Shown here: in pieces, positions 27,425 to 35,308 of the stretch
Layout of the letters: every line of letters begins with the position of its first letter
How positions within the stretch are numbered: the stretch's first letter is position 1
Assembly: GCA_002344205.1 (NCBI GenBank)
Contig: DDSZ01000043.1
Span: 47,761-90,980 of the forward strand
Length of the DNA stretch: 43,220 nucleotides
DNA from: Opitutaceae bacterium UBA2377
Lineage (GTDB): Bacteria; Verrucomicrobiota; Verrucomicrobiia; Opitutales; Opitutaceae
Direction: 5' to 3'
Notes under the pieces: generated by a model
What the model was told of the DNA's origin: nothing
What the model saw: only the letters and a program-made list of their open reading frames with translations
The model's database searches: none
Program-made: the position numbers and the translations under genes

Positions 27425-27789
27425 AAGCGGTCCAACGTGAACCGCCGCCACCCGCCGTGGCAAGCCCTGCGGCCGGAACTGTGCCACATCGAAACCCTTA
27501 TTGGGGAATACCCATGATGAGACGGCGTCCGTGGAGAGGCAGGGGCCGATCTCCGAGCGGCCCGCCTTCACCAAGGTTTCGGCGGACAGGCCCGCCACGG
27601 ATGCGCCAGAGGCACACCAAGGCTTGCTCGTCTCCGGCGAGTCGGGCCCTACTTTCTCCCCACTTCCTCAGGCCATCCTCAATGGCTACCCTGCGGGTGT
27701 CTCACGAGATGGCAGCAAGCAGTCTGATCGCGAACTAGGTCGGACACACGCCAGCCCACCGACCTACCCTGTAACCTGTGTCGGCGCTC
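27425..27789. other. 365-base non-coding stretch with repeat-like text
   Basis: No convincing gene is present. The section 27525-27605 contains CCGATCTCCGAGCGGCCC, ending in CCACGG that mirrors CCGTGG at 27529-27534. The 10-mer CTCCGAGCGG (27551-27560) recurs inverted in the hairpin at 32150-32170. This looks like a dispersed intergenic repeat. The upstream region of uup also lies here. Confidence 0.45.
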
Positions 27790-28233
27790 TCACCCCACCG
27801 CCGTGGCCATGGGGGGGAGGAGACGCGCGGACGGCGGACGGGATCGCGGGGTGATGATGACCAGCACGCCGTTGGGGTCGCTCACGGCAAACGCCGCCGC
27901 CGGCCACGGGCCGTTCTCGGGCAGGTCTTCCGGGCGGAGCCCGGCCCCGCCCAACCGCAGCCTTTCGGCGCCGGCATCCGCCACCTCCAGCGTCAGCCAG
28001 ATGCCGCGACCATTGGTTGCGCTCACCAGCTCCGCCGGCGCGATGCCCGCCTCCTCCTGCAGCAGCGTAAGCCGCGCCCCGCAGGGGTGAAACAACTGCA
28101 CGCAGCCGCGGCTCTCATGCACCGTGCGAAAGCCGAGGTGCTCGGTGTAGAAATCCCACGTCGCAAACAGCCGTGGCGTGACCAGCCCGGTGTGCAAAGG
28201 CGACGGAAAGACCGGGTGTTCGTCCGGTGACAT
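27790..28233 (-). CDS. VOC family (glyoxalase/bleomycin-resistance fold) protein
   Basis: This encodes 147 residues from ATG 28233; a GTG one codon upstream is also possible. The single vicinal-oxygen-chelate domain shows TPRLFATWDFYTEHLGFRTV at the start and AAFAVSDPNGVLVIITPR at the end. Metal-binding positions are not complete enough to name a reaction. It is 12 bases downstream of a second VOC gene, so both are likely in one transcript. Members include dioxygenases, isomerases and drug-binding proteins. The C-terminal tail (SRPPSARLLPPMATAVG) is probably disordered. Confidence 0.8.
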   Translation of the reverse strand: MSPDEHPVFPSPLHTGLVTPRLFATWDFYTEHLGFRTVHESRGCVQLFHPCGARLTLLQEEAGIAPAELVSATNGRGIWLTLEVADAGAERLRLGGAGLRPEDLPENGPWPAAAFAVSDPNGVLVIITPRSRPPSARLLPPMATAVG

Positions 28234-28245
28234 CACGACGGCGCC

Positions 28246-28623
28246 TCAGGCCTTGGGCGGGTTGCGCTTGTGGATCGCGAGCGAGTTCCCGTCGGGATCG
28301 GCAATGATCGCCATCCGGCACACCCCGCTGTCCATCGGCTCGATCAGGAACCTCACCGCCGCGGCCCGCAGCTCCGCAATGGCGGCGTCAAAGTCGGCCA
28401 CTTCCAGCGCAATCGCGGGACCATCCGGCGAGGGTTTCCACTGCTCCCCCGACATGTTGGAGATGGCAAGCGTGCCGGGACCGATGTCGTATTCGATCCA
28501 CGACTTGCCCTCGTGCTCGAAGGCGACGCTCGTCTTCAGTTGCAGGACGCCTTCATAGAAGGCGCGGGCGCGGGGAACATCGGTGACGGGGTAGCCGGTG
28601 AAGGCGATCTCGGTGATTTGCAT
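28246..28623 (-). CDS. VOC family protein (glyoxalase-like)
   Basis: This is a 125-residue single-domain VOC protein from ATG 28623. VTDVPRARAFYEGVLQLK is the typical first helix, EGKSWIEYDIGPGTLAI the central strands, and MAIIADPDGNSLAIHKR the end, with the usual ADPDGN turn. The family dimerises to form a metal-dependent active site. The function is unassigned. It is the first gene of a two-gene VOC unit and is divergent from the M20 peptidase. Confidence 0.88.
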   Translation of the reverse strand: MQITEIAFTGYPVTDVPRARAFYEGVLQLKTSVAFEHEGKSWIEYDIGPGTLAISNMSGEQWKPSPDGPAIALEVADFDAAIAELRAAAVRFLIEPMDSGVCRMAIIADPDGNSLAIHKRNPPKA

Positions 28624-28665
28624 GAGGGGATGAGGTGGAGGTTGCAGGCATCCTAACGCAGGAAG

Positions 28666-28694
28666 CTGACAACCCTATGTCAGGAGTGTGTCAG
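28666..28694. promoter_or_regulatory. Candidate operator: inverted CTGACA/TGTCAG plus a third half-site
   Basis: CTGACA (28666-28671) and TGTCAG (28678-28683) form an inverted repeat with six bases between. Another TGTCAG occurs at 28689-28694, 11 bases (one helical turn) on. The site lies between the divergent VOC and M20 genes. Confidence 0.35.
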
Positions 28695-28786
28695 TTGCGG
28701 CACAAATTCTTCGCCATGACCTGTCCATCGCCGCGGCACATTCGCGTTTGCGACCCGGCCCATCGCCGACCCATGCTGGACACACC

Positions 28787-29947
28787 ATGAACTTGGACTC
28801 GCTGCGCGACCTCCTCATCCGCTGGTGCCACCAAAATTCCGGCAGCGAGCACATCGCCGGGCTCGAGGCCATGCGCGGGCTGCTGGCGGCGGAGTTTGGC
28901 ACGCTGCCGGATGCGGCGATTGAACACGTCGCTTTGCGCGACACGCCGGCCAAAGCCCTGCGCATCCGCGTGCGGCCGGAGGCCCCCGTCCAGTTTCTTT
29001 GCAGCGGCCACTACGACACCGTCTATGGTGCCGACCACCCGTTCCAAACCTGTTCGCAACCCGAAGCCGACCTGCTCCGCGGGCCCGGCGTCGCCGACAT
29101 GAAGGGCGGGCTCGTCGTGATGCTCGCGGCCCTGCGCCAACTGGAACAATCGCCCGCGGCCCAAAATGTCGGCTACGAGGTGTTGCTCACGCCCGACGAG
29201 GAGACGGGCTCGCACGGCTCCGCGCCGGCGATCGCGGAGTCCGCCACCCGCCACCGCTTCGCCCTCGTCTTCGAACCTGCGCGCGCCAACGGCGACCTCG
29301 TGCGCTCCCGCATGGGCACGGGCGTCTTGACCCTCACCGTGCACGGCCGCGCCGCCCACGCCGCCTTGGTGCCAAACGACGGCCGCAACGCCATCCTCGC
29401 GTTATGCGAAATCCTGCCGGCCGCGGCGGCGCTGCCGGAAAAAATGCCCGGCGTGCTGGTGAATGTCGGCCACGTCACCGGCGGCGGCACGGTCAACATC
29501 GTGCCCGACCTCGCCCGCGCGAAGCTCAATGTTAGGATTACAAACAACGGGGATGACGACCGCATCCTTTCCCGGCTCCGGGAGATCATCGCCCCGCTCA
29601 ATGTCCGCGAGGGTTTCCGTGCGGAAATCACCGGCGGTTTCGACCGCGGGCCAAAAGTCGAGACTCCCGCCGAGACCGCACTCTTCGCCGCGTGGCAGGG
29701 ATGCGCCCGCGAGGAAGGCGTGACGCTGGACTGGCAGCACGTCGGTGGCGGCTCCGACGGCAACCTGCTTTCCGCCGCCGGACTGCCCAACCTCGACGGT
29801 CTCGGGCCGGTCGGCGCCCACCTGCACAGCGACCGCGAGCAGATCCGGCTCTCCAGCCTCGCCGAGCGCGCCGGCATCGCGGCAAGCTTCCTCATCAAAC
29901 TCGCAACCGGCCGCATTCCCCCACCCCATGCAAAACCCCAAACGTGA
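28787..29947 (+). CDS. M20 family metallopeptidase (carboxypeptidase G2-like)
   Basis: This encodes 386 residues from ATG 28787 (MNLDSLRDLLIRW); an in-frame extension to 28688 is not family-like. The two-zinc catalytic domain is clear: FLCSGHYDTVYG (His and Asp), GPGVADMKGG (bridging Asp), TPDEETGSHGS (catalytic Glu and Glu ligand), LVFEPARANGDLV, and GPVGAHLHSDREQI (final His). A dimerisation domain (about 175-290) contains HGRAAHAALVPNDGRNAI. There is no signal peptide. Such enzymes hydrolyse C-terminal glutamate or related amide bonds. The gene overlaps tspO by 20 bases. Confidence 0.92.
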   Translation: MNLDSLRDLLIRWCHQNSGSEHIAGLEAMRGLLAAEFGTLPDAAIEHVALRDTPAKALRIRVRPEAPVQFLCSGHYDTVYGADHPFQTCSQPEADLLRGPGVADMKGGLVVMLAALRQLEQSPAAQNVGYEVLLTPDEETGSHGSAPAIAESATRHRFALVFEPARANGDLVRSRMGTGVLTLTVHGRAAHAALVPNDGRNAILALCEILPAAAALPEKMPGVLVNVGHVTGGGTVNIVPDLARAKLNVRITNNGDDDRILSRLREIIAPLNVREGFRAEITGGFDRGPKVETPAETALFAAWQGCAREEGVTLDWQHVGGGSDGNLLSAAGLPNLDGLGPVGAHLHSDREQIRLSSLAERAGIAASFLIKLATGRIPPPHAKPQT

Positions 29948-30410
29948 CTGGCTCGTGCTTGTCGGATTTTTTGTCGCTTCGTTTGCCGCGGCCGCCGCCG
30001 GCAGCGTCGCCACGGCCGCTTCGGTGCAGGAATGGTATCCCCTCCTGAACAAACCGGCCTGGAACCCGCCGGCCTGGATCTTCGGCCCGGTATGGACGCT
30101 GCTCTACGCGCTGATGAGTATCGCGGCCTGGCGCGTCTGGCGCCGGGAGGGCCAACCGGGAGCAAGGCTGGCGCTGGCGTTGTTTTTTGTGCAGCTCGGC
30201 CTCAACGCGCTCTGGTCGGTGCTGTTCTTCGGGCTGCGCGCCCCCGGTCTGGCCCTGATCGAAATCCTCGTCCTCTGGAGCTGCCTCGCGTGGCTGCAGT
30301 GCGCTTTTTGGCGGATCGACCGCCTCGCCGGCTGGCTCTGGCTGCCCTACCTGCTCTGGGTGTCCTTCGCCACCGTGCTCAACGCCAGCCTCTGGTGGCT
30401 GAACCGCTGA
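29928..30410 (+). CDS. tspO: TspO/MBR family tryptophan-rich sensory protein
   Basis: This is a 160-residue five-helix membrane protein. NKPAWNPPAWIFGPVWTLLYALMSIAAW is the diagnostic region (given in parts: PAWNPPAW, then FGPVWTLLYALM), and NALWSVLFFGLR and YLLWVSFATVLNASLWWLN close the fold. TspO binds porphyrins and responds to oxygen or light in some bacteria. The start at 29928 lies inside the end of the M20 gene, so translation is probably coupled. A weak hairpin with a T-rich tail follows. Confidence 0.94.
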   Translation: MQNPKRDWLVLVGFFVASFAAAAAGSVATAASVQEWYPLLNKPAWNPPAWIFGPVWTLLYALMSIAAWRVWRREGQPGARLALALFFVQLGLNALWSVLFFGLRAPGLALIEILVLWSCLAWLQCAFWRIDRLAGWLWLPYLLWVSFATVLNASLWWLNR

Positions 30411-30422
30411 AACCGGTTCTTT
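30401..30422 (+). terminator. Weak terminator-like hairpin after tspO
   Basis: GAACCG (30401-30406) pairs with CGGTTC (30414-30419) around a 7-base loop that includes the stop codon, and T-rich sequence follows. The short stem makes this tentative. Confidence 0.35.
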
Positions 30423-30493
30423 CGCCTTTCTTCCAGAATTCCTGTAACCCAAACGGGCGGAACGGATACTCACCCCTCATGAAGCTCATCGTC

Positions 30494-32140
30494 ATGAAAA
30501 AACTGCTGCCCTCCCTCGCCCTCGCCCTCGGCCTCGGCCTGCTGCTGCTCACCCCTCCCCTCGGCGCCGACGTCTCTCCGCTCACGCAGGCCGTCATGCA
30601 GGCCGCCCGGGAACTCCCGGCGGGCGGGTTCGTGCTCGCGGAATTGGCGGACGGCAAGACCACCTACGCCGCCGCCGGCCGGCCCAGCACCCGTCAGGAC
30701 CTGCCACCCGAGGCCGTCATCTTTGAGATCGGCTCCATCACGAAGGTCTTCACCGGTCTCCTGCTCGCGCAGGCGGTGGTCGAGGGCAAGGCCGCGCTCG
30801 ACGATCCCATCGGCAAATATCTGCCGGCCGAGCTCGCGCCCGATCCCTCCGTGGCCGCGATCACGCTCGGCCAACTGGCGTCGCATACTTCGGGCCTGCC
30901 CCGGCTGCCCGACAATCTCAACCCCGCGAACCCCGCCGATCCCTACGCGGACTACGATGCCGGTCGGCTTCTCGATTTTCTGGGCCGGTATCGCTTGGTA
31001 AAATCCGCGCCCCAGCCCGCCGCCTACTCCAACCTCGGCACCGGCCTGCTCGGGCATCTGCTGGCGGGCATCTACGGGATGACCTACGCGGAACTGGTTG
31101 CGGCCAAGATCACCAAGCCGCTGGGGCTCGACGACACGGTGATCGCGCTGAATACCGAACAAGAATCACGCTTTGCCCCGCCCCACTCCGGCAGCACCGC
31201 AGTTCTGCCGTGGGATCTAAACGCACTGGCCGGTGCCGGCGCCTTGCGCTCGACCGCCGCCGACCTCGCACTTTTCGTCGAGGCCCTGATGGACCCCGAG
31301 AGCCCGCTCGCCGAAGCCTTCGCGCTCGCGCGGCAACCGGTGGCACCCTTCGGCGGCAAAAGACAAATCGGCCTGGGTTTCATGATCGTCAGCCGCGACG
31401 GTCAGGACGTCTATTACCACGGCGGTGGCACGGGTGGCTTCCGCTCGGTGCTGGAGCTGATCCCCGCCACCGGCAAAGCGACCGTGCTGCTTCTGAACAA
31501 CGATGCGCCCGAGCCGGCGGCCATCGTCGCGGCGGCAAACCGTCCGCAACCCGCCGGCAGCAGCGCCGCCGGTCGCGAGGAAACCGCCATCGCACCGGAG
31601 CAGTTGCACGCGTTCACCGGCGTGTTTGCTATCGACGCTCAGGGCCGGTTCACCGCCGTCGTGGATGCGGACGGGCGGCTGCGCATCCGCCTCACCGGCC
31701 AGCCGTTCCTGCCGGTGTTTTACGCCGGCCAAGACCGGTTCTTCGCGCGCGCGGTGGCGGCGGAGTTCCAGTTCAGCCGCGACGAGGCCGGCGCGATCAC
31801 CGGACTCACGCTGCACCAAAACGGCAATGAAGTGCCCGCCACGCGCAGCGGCGAGGCTCCCGCCATCCGCTTCCCCACCGCGGAGGAACTCGCGCCCTGT
31901 GTGGGCCGCTACGAGCTCGCACCGGGTCTGATTTTCGACGTGACGGCACGCGGCGCCCAGCTCCTGGCCAAGCTCACCGGCCAGCCCACCTTCCCGGTCT
32001 TCAACACCGCGCCGGACCGTTTCGCCTACGACGTGGTCGAGGCCGCACTGACCTTTGAGCGCGATGCGGAAGGCAAGGTAACGGCCGTCACCCTGCACCA
32101 AGGCGGCCGCGACACGCGCGCCCCGCGGCTGGACGACTGA
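30494..32140 (+). CDS. Exported class C-type serine hydrolase with two DUF3471 domains
   Basis: This encodes 548 residues from ATG 30494 (MKKLLPSLALALGLGLLLL); ATG 30479 would add five residues. A signal peptide is clear. The hydrolase domain has the catalytic tetrad S81-I-T-K84 (SxxK), Y178-S-N180 (YxN) and HGGGTGG as the KTG equivalent. After about residue 370 two homologous beta domains follow: one around LTGQPFLPVFYAGQDRFF to LTLHQNG, the other around LTGQPTFPVFNTAPDRFAY to VTLHQGG. These are DUF3471-type modules. The family includes beta-lactamases, DD-peptidases and esterases; the lack of a true KTG favours an esterase- or peptidase-like role. Confidence 0.9.
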   Translation: MKKLLPSLALALGLGLLLLTPPLGADVSPLTQAVMQAARELPAGGFVLAELADGKTTYAAAGRPSTRQDLPPEAVIFEIGSITKVFTGLLLAQAVVEGKAALDDPIGKYLPAELAPDPSVAAITLGQLASHTSGLPRLPDNLNPANPADPYADYDAGRLLDFLGRYRLVKSAPQPAAYSNLGTGLLGHLLAGIYGMTYAELVAAKITKPLGLDDTVIALNTEQESRFAPPHSGSTAVLPWDLNALAGAGALRSTAADLALFVEALMDPESPLAEAFALARQPVAPFGGKRQIGLGFMIVSRDGQDVYYHGGGTGGFRSVLELIPATGKATVLLLNNDAPEPAAIVAAANRPQPAGSSAAGREETAIAPEQLHAFTGVFAIDAQGRFTAVVDADGRLRIRLTGQPFLPVFYAGQDRFFARAVAAEFQFSRDEAGAITGLTLHQNGNEVPATRSGEAPAIRFPTAEELAPCVGRYELAPGLIFDVTARGAQLLAKLTGQPTFPVFNTAPDRFAYDVVEAALTFERDAEGKVTAVTLHQGGRDTRAPRLDD

Positions 32141-32149
32141 GCGGGCTGC

Positions 32150-32170
32150 GGTCCGCTCGGAGAGCGGACC
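32150..32170. repeat. GC-rich hairpin of the CTCCGAGCGG repeat type
   Basis: GGTCCGCTC (32150-32158) and GAGCGGACC (32162-32170) are exact inverted arms around GGA. It lies between the convergent hydrolase and hemolysin III genes. There is no T-run, so terminator activity is uncertain. The core 10-mer also occurs at 27551. Confidence 0.6.
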
Positions 32171-32227
32171 CTACCGGCGCTGCCGCGCCACAGGAACGCG
32201 GCTGCACTATTTTGATATGCCCACACC

Positions 32228-32872
32228 TCAGCCGCGCGGCACCACGTAGCCCCACACGGCGATCCAGTGGCAGATGCTGCCGGCGAGCACGAACAGGTGC
32301 CAGACGGCGTGGTGATAGGGCAACCGTTTCCAAAGATAAAATACCGTGCCCAATGAGTAACAGGCTCCGCCTGCCAGCAGCCATTTCAGACCTGCGGGAG
32401 GCAGGGCGGCCAGCAGGGGCCTAAAAGCGATCAGCACCAGCCAGCCCAGACCGAGATAGAGCAGCGTGGAAAACAGCCGGAAGCGGCCGGCGAACCAAAA
32501 CTTCAACACCATGCCCAGAACGGCCAGAGCCCACACCACGCCAAACAAGCTCCAGCCCCAAGGTCCGCGGAGGGTGACGAGCAGAAACGGCGTGTAGCTG
32601 CCCGCGATCAGCAGAAAAATGGCCGCGTGGTCGAACTTCCGCAACCGCTGCTTCAGCGCCGCCGGCCGGAGGGCGTGATAGAGCGTCGAGGCCGTGTAAA
32701 GTGCGACCAGCGACACGCCAAAAATCGCCGCACTGGTGATGTGCCACGCATCCCCGTGCAGGGCCGCCAGCGTCACCAAGACGGCGAGACCCGCCACACT
32801 GAGCATAACGCCCAGCCCGTGGGTAAGGCTGTTGGCCAGTTCCTCACGCGGGGTGTAGGCGGTGCTCATCAT
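32228..32872 (-). CDS. Hemolysin III family (PAQR/YqfA-type) membrane protein
   Basis: This encodes 214 residues from the ATG at 32872; in-frame starts at 32890 and 32950 are possible. It has seven membrane helices and the PAQR metal-site motifs: REELANSLTHGLG, ASTLYHALRP, LRKFDHAAIFLLIAGSYTPF, and LPYHHAVWHLFVLAGS near the C-terminus. Bacterial members are related to the adiponectin-receptor hydrolases and affect membrane lipid balance; true haemolysis is rarely shown. A 23-bp palindrome holding a perfect -10 box lies 71 bases upstream of the chosen start, so expression is probably repressor-controlled. Confidence 0.9.
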   Translation of the reverse strand: MMSTAYTPREELANSLTHGLGVMLSVAGLAVLVTLAALHGDAWHITSAAIFGVSLVALYTASTLYHALRPAALKQRLRKFDHAAIFLLIAGSYTPFLLVTLRGPWGWSLFGVVWALAVLGMVLKFWFAGRFRLFSTLLYLGLGWLVLIAFRPLLAALPPAGLKWLLAGGACYSLGTVFYLWKRLPYHHAVWHLFVLAGSICHWIAVWGYVVPRG

Positions 32873-32942
32873 CCGGCCAGCATCAGTCATGGCCCCGCCC
32901 GCCGCAAGCCCGTCGCCAAATACCCGGCCCGCGGCACTCCTG

Positions 32943-32965
32943 TTTGTCATCTATTATATGACAAA
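32943..32965 (-). promoter_or_regulatory. 23-bp palindrome, copy 2, containing a -10 box for hemolysin III
   Basis: TTTGTCAT and ATGACAAA (8 perfect bases each side, extending to 11 bp at 32940-32950/32958-32968) surround CTATTAT. On the minus strand the centre reads TATAAT (32953-32958), a perfect -10 hexamer; no good -35 is seen. It matches the site at 14094-14116 at 19 of 23 positions. Confidence 0.65.
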
Positions 32966-32985
32966 CAGACGTGGGCGCAGGGCCC

Positions 32986-33017
32986 AAAAAAGGCGGGGTT
33001 TGGAAAACCCCGCCTTT
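32986..33017 (-). terminator. Intrinsic terminator of the GxGYxYP operon
   Basis: AAAGGCGGGGTTT (32989-33001) pairs exactly with AAACCCCGCCTTT (33005-33017) around GGA. On the minus strand the stem runs into six U residues. It lies 43 bases after the stop of the minus-strand gene ending at 33061. Confidence 0.92.
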
Positions 33018-33060
33018 CAGCATCCGCGGCGAGGGCGCCGCGGCTCCAACGAACATGCCT

Positions 33061-34713
33061 TTACGGATTGTGGTCGATGGGATCGTCGGGCTGCTGGTAG
33101 CGAGTCTTGTAAGTCTGGTTGCTCGCGGCCTTCTTTAGGAAGACATCGACGGGCACGACCTCGACCGGCTCCGTAAGGCTGTCGAAGATCTTTTTGACCT
33201 TCTCGATCGTGTTGCTCTCGCGGATGTGGATGAGCATGAAATACGGACGCACCGGATTGAGCTGGATCAGCTCCTCCAGGTCGGCCGCCGCCTCCTCGAT
33301 GGGGCGGTTCACGTCGAGGTAGTAGTCGTAGCTGATGAGCGGCTTGCCGTCGCGCAGGTCGAAGGTGCGCGCGCTGCCGTAACCGTTGATGAAACCGATG
33401 GCGTCGGGGAACTGCTCGTAGTAACCGTCCACGACCTCCTTGGTGAGGTCGGTGTTGCCGACGTGCCGGTTGCCCTCGGAATAGTCCATGATCTCCATGA
33501 CGTTGAGGTCGAGCTCGGCCATGAGCTCACGTGCGGCGGCCATGAGCGGCGGGAATTTGTCCGCCGGGATGGATTTGGGATACATGTAGCCGGGACCGCT
33601 GAGGCCGCCGACGAAATAGTCGTTGGGCGATTTGTCTTCGTAGAAGAACTGGAGCGCCACCGGGTTGAGCCGCAGCCAGCCCATGAGGACCTGCCAGCCG
33701 TAGGGAATCTCGCCGCGGCCGGGCTTGGTCCACGTGCCGATGCCCATGGCGTCGGTCGCGAGGGCGGCGACGTAAACCTTGTTCTCCGCCTTGAGCGTCT
33801 CGCCGGGTTTCACGCTGTGGTTGTTCCGGAACTTGAAATCCGGCGTGAGCGGGATCTGGCAGGTGTAGGAGACGTTGGGCAGGTTGTGCAGACCTTCCAT
33901 CTTGAGGCCGAGGTTGCCGGTGAGCGTGGTGTGCTGGCCCTCGGTGTCCTTGGCGTAGGAGTGCCAGCCGATGACGGTGCTCGTCGGGTTCTGGCGCTTG
34001 AGCAGGTCGGTCAGCAGGCCGAGCTCCTCGGGATGCGCGGGATTGGCCGAGAGATCGGCGCAGAAGGCGCGCTGCATGATGGCGAAGTCCGCGACACCGG
34101 GCTGCATCTCCATGCCGGCGTGGCCGCCGAGGACGGCGTAGTAATCGCGCGAGCAGCGGTCCCAGTATTTGTCCACCGCCCAGGAGTAGATCTCAAAGTC
34201 GGACTTGCCGCGGAAAATGCCGCGCAGGTCCTCGACCATCTTCAGGCCGTGCTTCTCGGCGAGCGGGATAAGCTCCTCGGAGACGACAATCGCGTCGAGC
34301 ACGCCGGCGGCGGTGAAGGCGACATTGACGGAGGTGCGCACCGCGCGGTCCCAGACCACGTAGCCCTTGGCGTGCTTGGCGTAGAGCGCGAGCGCGGCGT
34401 CGGCATCGTTGAGGCCGAGGCGGTTGAACTTCGTGCCGTGCCGTTGCTCCATGAACGTGATCAGCGGGCGAACGGTCTCCCACTGCCAGTGGGTCGGATA
34501 TTCGAGGTAGATGCGCGGGTAGTCGCGATTGGCGAGACCCTGCAGCGAGATGATGAGGACATTGGTCGGAATGTCGCCATCCATGCGCCAGTTTTCCGAC
34601 ATCGGGATGATGGTGGCCTCGGCCGGGGCGCGCTCGACGCGGGTCGGGACGGGCTGGGCCGGCGCCATCGCGGTGACCGCGAGGGCAAGAACAAGGGAAA
34701 GGAATTTTTTCAT
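33061..34713 (-). CDS. Secreted GxGYxYP-domain protein (putative glycoside hydrolase)
   Basis: This is a 550-residue protein from ATG 34713 with a signal peptide (KKFLSLVLALAVTAMAPAQ). The family signature is visible as GGLSGPGYMYPKSIP, which fits the GxGYxYP domain. An N-terminal domain (about 50-230) contains NVLIISLQGLANRDYPRIYL and matches the paired N-domain. The C-terminal part has MEIMDYSEGNRHVGNTDL and RPYFMLIHIRESNT, suggesting a TIM-barrel-like fold. These proteins are found in polysaccharide-degrading bacteria and are assumed to be glycosidases, but no activity is established to my knowledge. It follows a small exported protein by 11 bases, so the two form an operon. Confidence 0.85.
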   Translation of the reverse strand: MKKFLSLVLALAVTAMAPAQPVPTRVERAPAEATIIPMSENWRMDGDIPTNVLIISLQGLANRDYPRIYLEYPTHWQWETVRPLITFMEQRHGTKFNRLGLNDADAALALYAKHAKGYVVWDRAVRTSVNVAFTAAGVLDAIVVSEELIPLAEKHGLKMVEDLRGIFRGKSDFEIYSWAVDKYWDRCSRDYYAVLGGHAGMEMQPGVADFAIMQRAFCADLSANPAHPEELGLLTDLLKRQNPTSTVIGWHSYAKDTEGQHTTLTGNLGLKMEGLHNLPNVSYTCQIPLTPDFKFRNNHSVKPGETLKAENKVYVAALATDAMGIGTWTKPGRGEIPYGWQVLMGWLRLNPVALQFFYEDKSPNDYFVGGLSGPGYMYPKSIPADKFPPLMAAARELMAELDLNVMEIMDYSEGNRHVGNTDLTKEVVDGYYEQFPDAIGFINGYGSARTFDLRDGKPLISYDYYLDVNRPIEEAAADLEELIQLNPVRPYFMLIHIRESNTIEKVKKIFDSLTEPVEVVPVDVFLKKAASNQTYKTRYQQPDDPIDHNP

Positions 34714-34724
34714 GGCGGGTGAAA

Positions 34725-35234
34725 TCAGGGGTTCACGCGTTCGAAGACATAGACGACGGGCCGGTTGCGCGTGCTGCGCAGCTCGGTGAGGGTGAGCTGG
34801 GCGCCGTTGGCGGAAACCTTGTAGTCGCTGAGGATGTTGACCTCGCGGGGACCCTGCTGGGTGTCGAGCACGAGGTCGGTGCTCAGGCGCAGGAGCCGGC
34901 GGGCGTCGAGCCACTCGGCGCGGACCTTCTTGGTCTTGTCGCCGCCCATGTAGGCGCCGAGATGGCGGTTGTCGGGCCAGAAATCGGCCGGAACCACATT
35001 GCCGGGCGTGGCGACATTGACGGGGGTGACGTCCTCATACACGCGGCGTCCCCAGGCGAGCTTGCGCTTGATGGTGACGTCGTCACCGGCGATCTCGATG
35101 GTCAGGTCATAGGTGCGCCACGGGCTGAGCTCCGTGCTGCGCTCCAGGTTGATGCGCCAGACGCCCGCGATGGGGCTGGCGCCGGCGGCCGTGAGTCCGC
35201 CGAGCAGGAGGAAAAGAAGGAAGAAACGATGCAT
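34725..35234 (-). CDS. Exported lipocalin-like protein, partner of the GxGYxYP gene
   Basis: This encodes 169 residues from ATG 35234 with a signal peptide (HRFFLLFLLLGGLTAAGAS). The mature protein is nearly all beta: IAGVWRINLERSTEL, YDLTIEIAGDDVTIKRKL, VRAEWLDARRLLRLSTDL and QLTLTELRS. The GxWxxN start and strand spacing resemble lipocalin-like or avidin-like barrels, which bind small or sugar ligands. I cannot name a family. It is upstream of, and probably co-transcribed with, the GxGYxYP gene, suggesting a shared extracellular substrate. Confidence 0.7.
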   Translation of the reverse strand: MHRFFLLFLLLGGLTAAGASPIAGVWRINLERSTELSPWRTYDLTIEIAGDDVTIKRKLAWGRRVYEDVTPVNVATPGNVVPADFWPDNRHLGAYMGGDKTKKVRAEWLDARRLLRLSTDLVLDTQQGPREVNILSDYKVSANGAQLTLTELRSTRNRPVVYVFERVNP

Positions 35235-35308
35235 AGCAGCCCATACCAAGGCGCGCCGGCAGTCCGGTTCAAATCAAAAGGCCGAAAAAGCTCCCGCGGT
35301 GGGAATAA

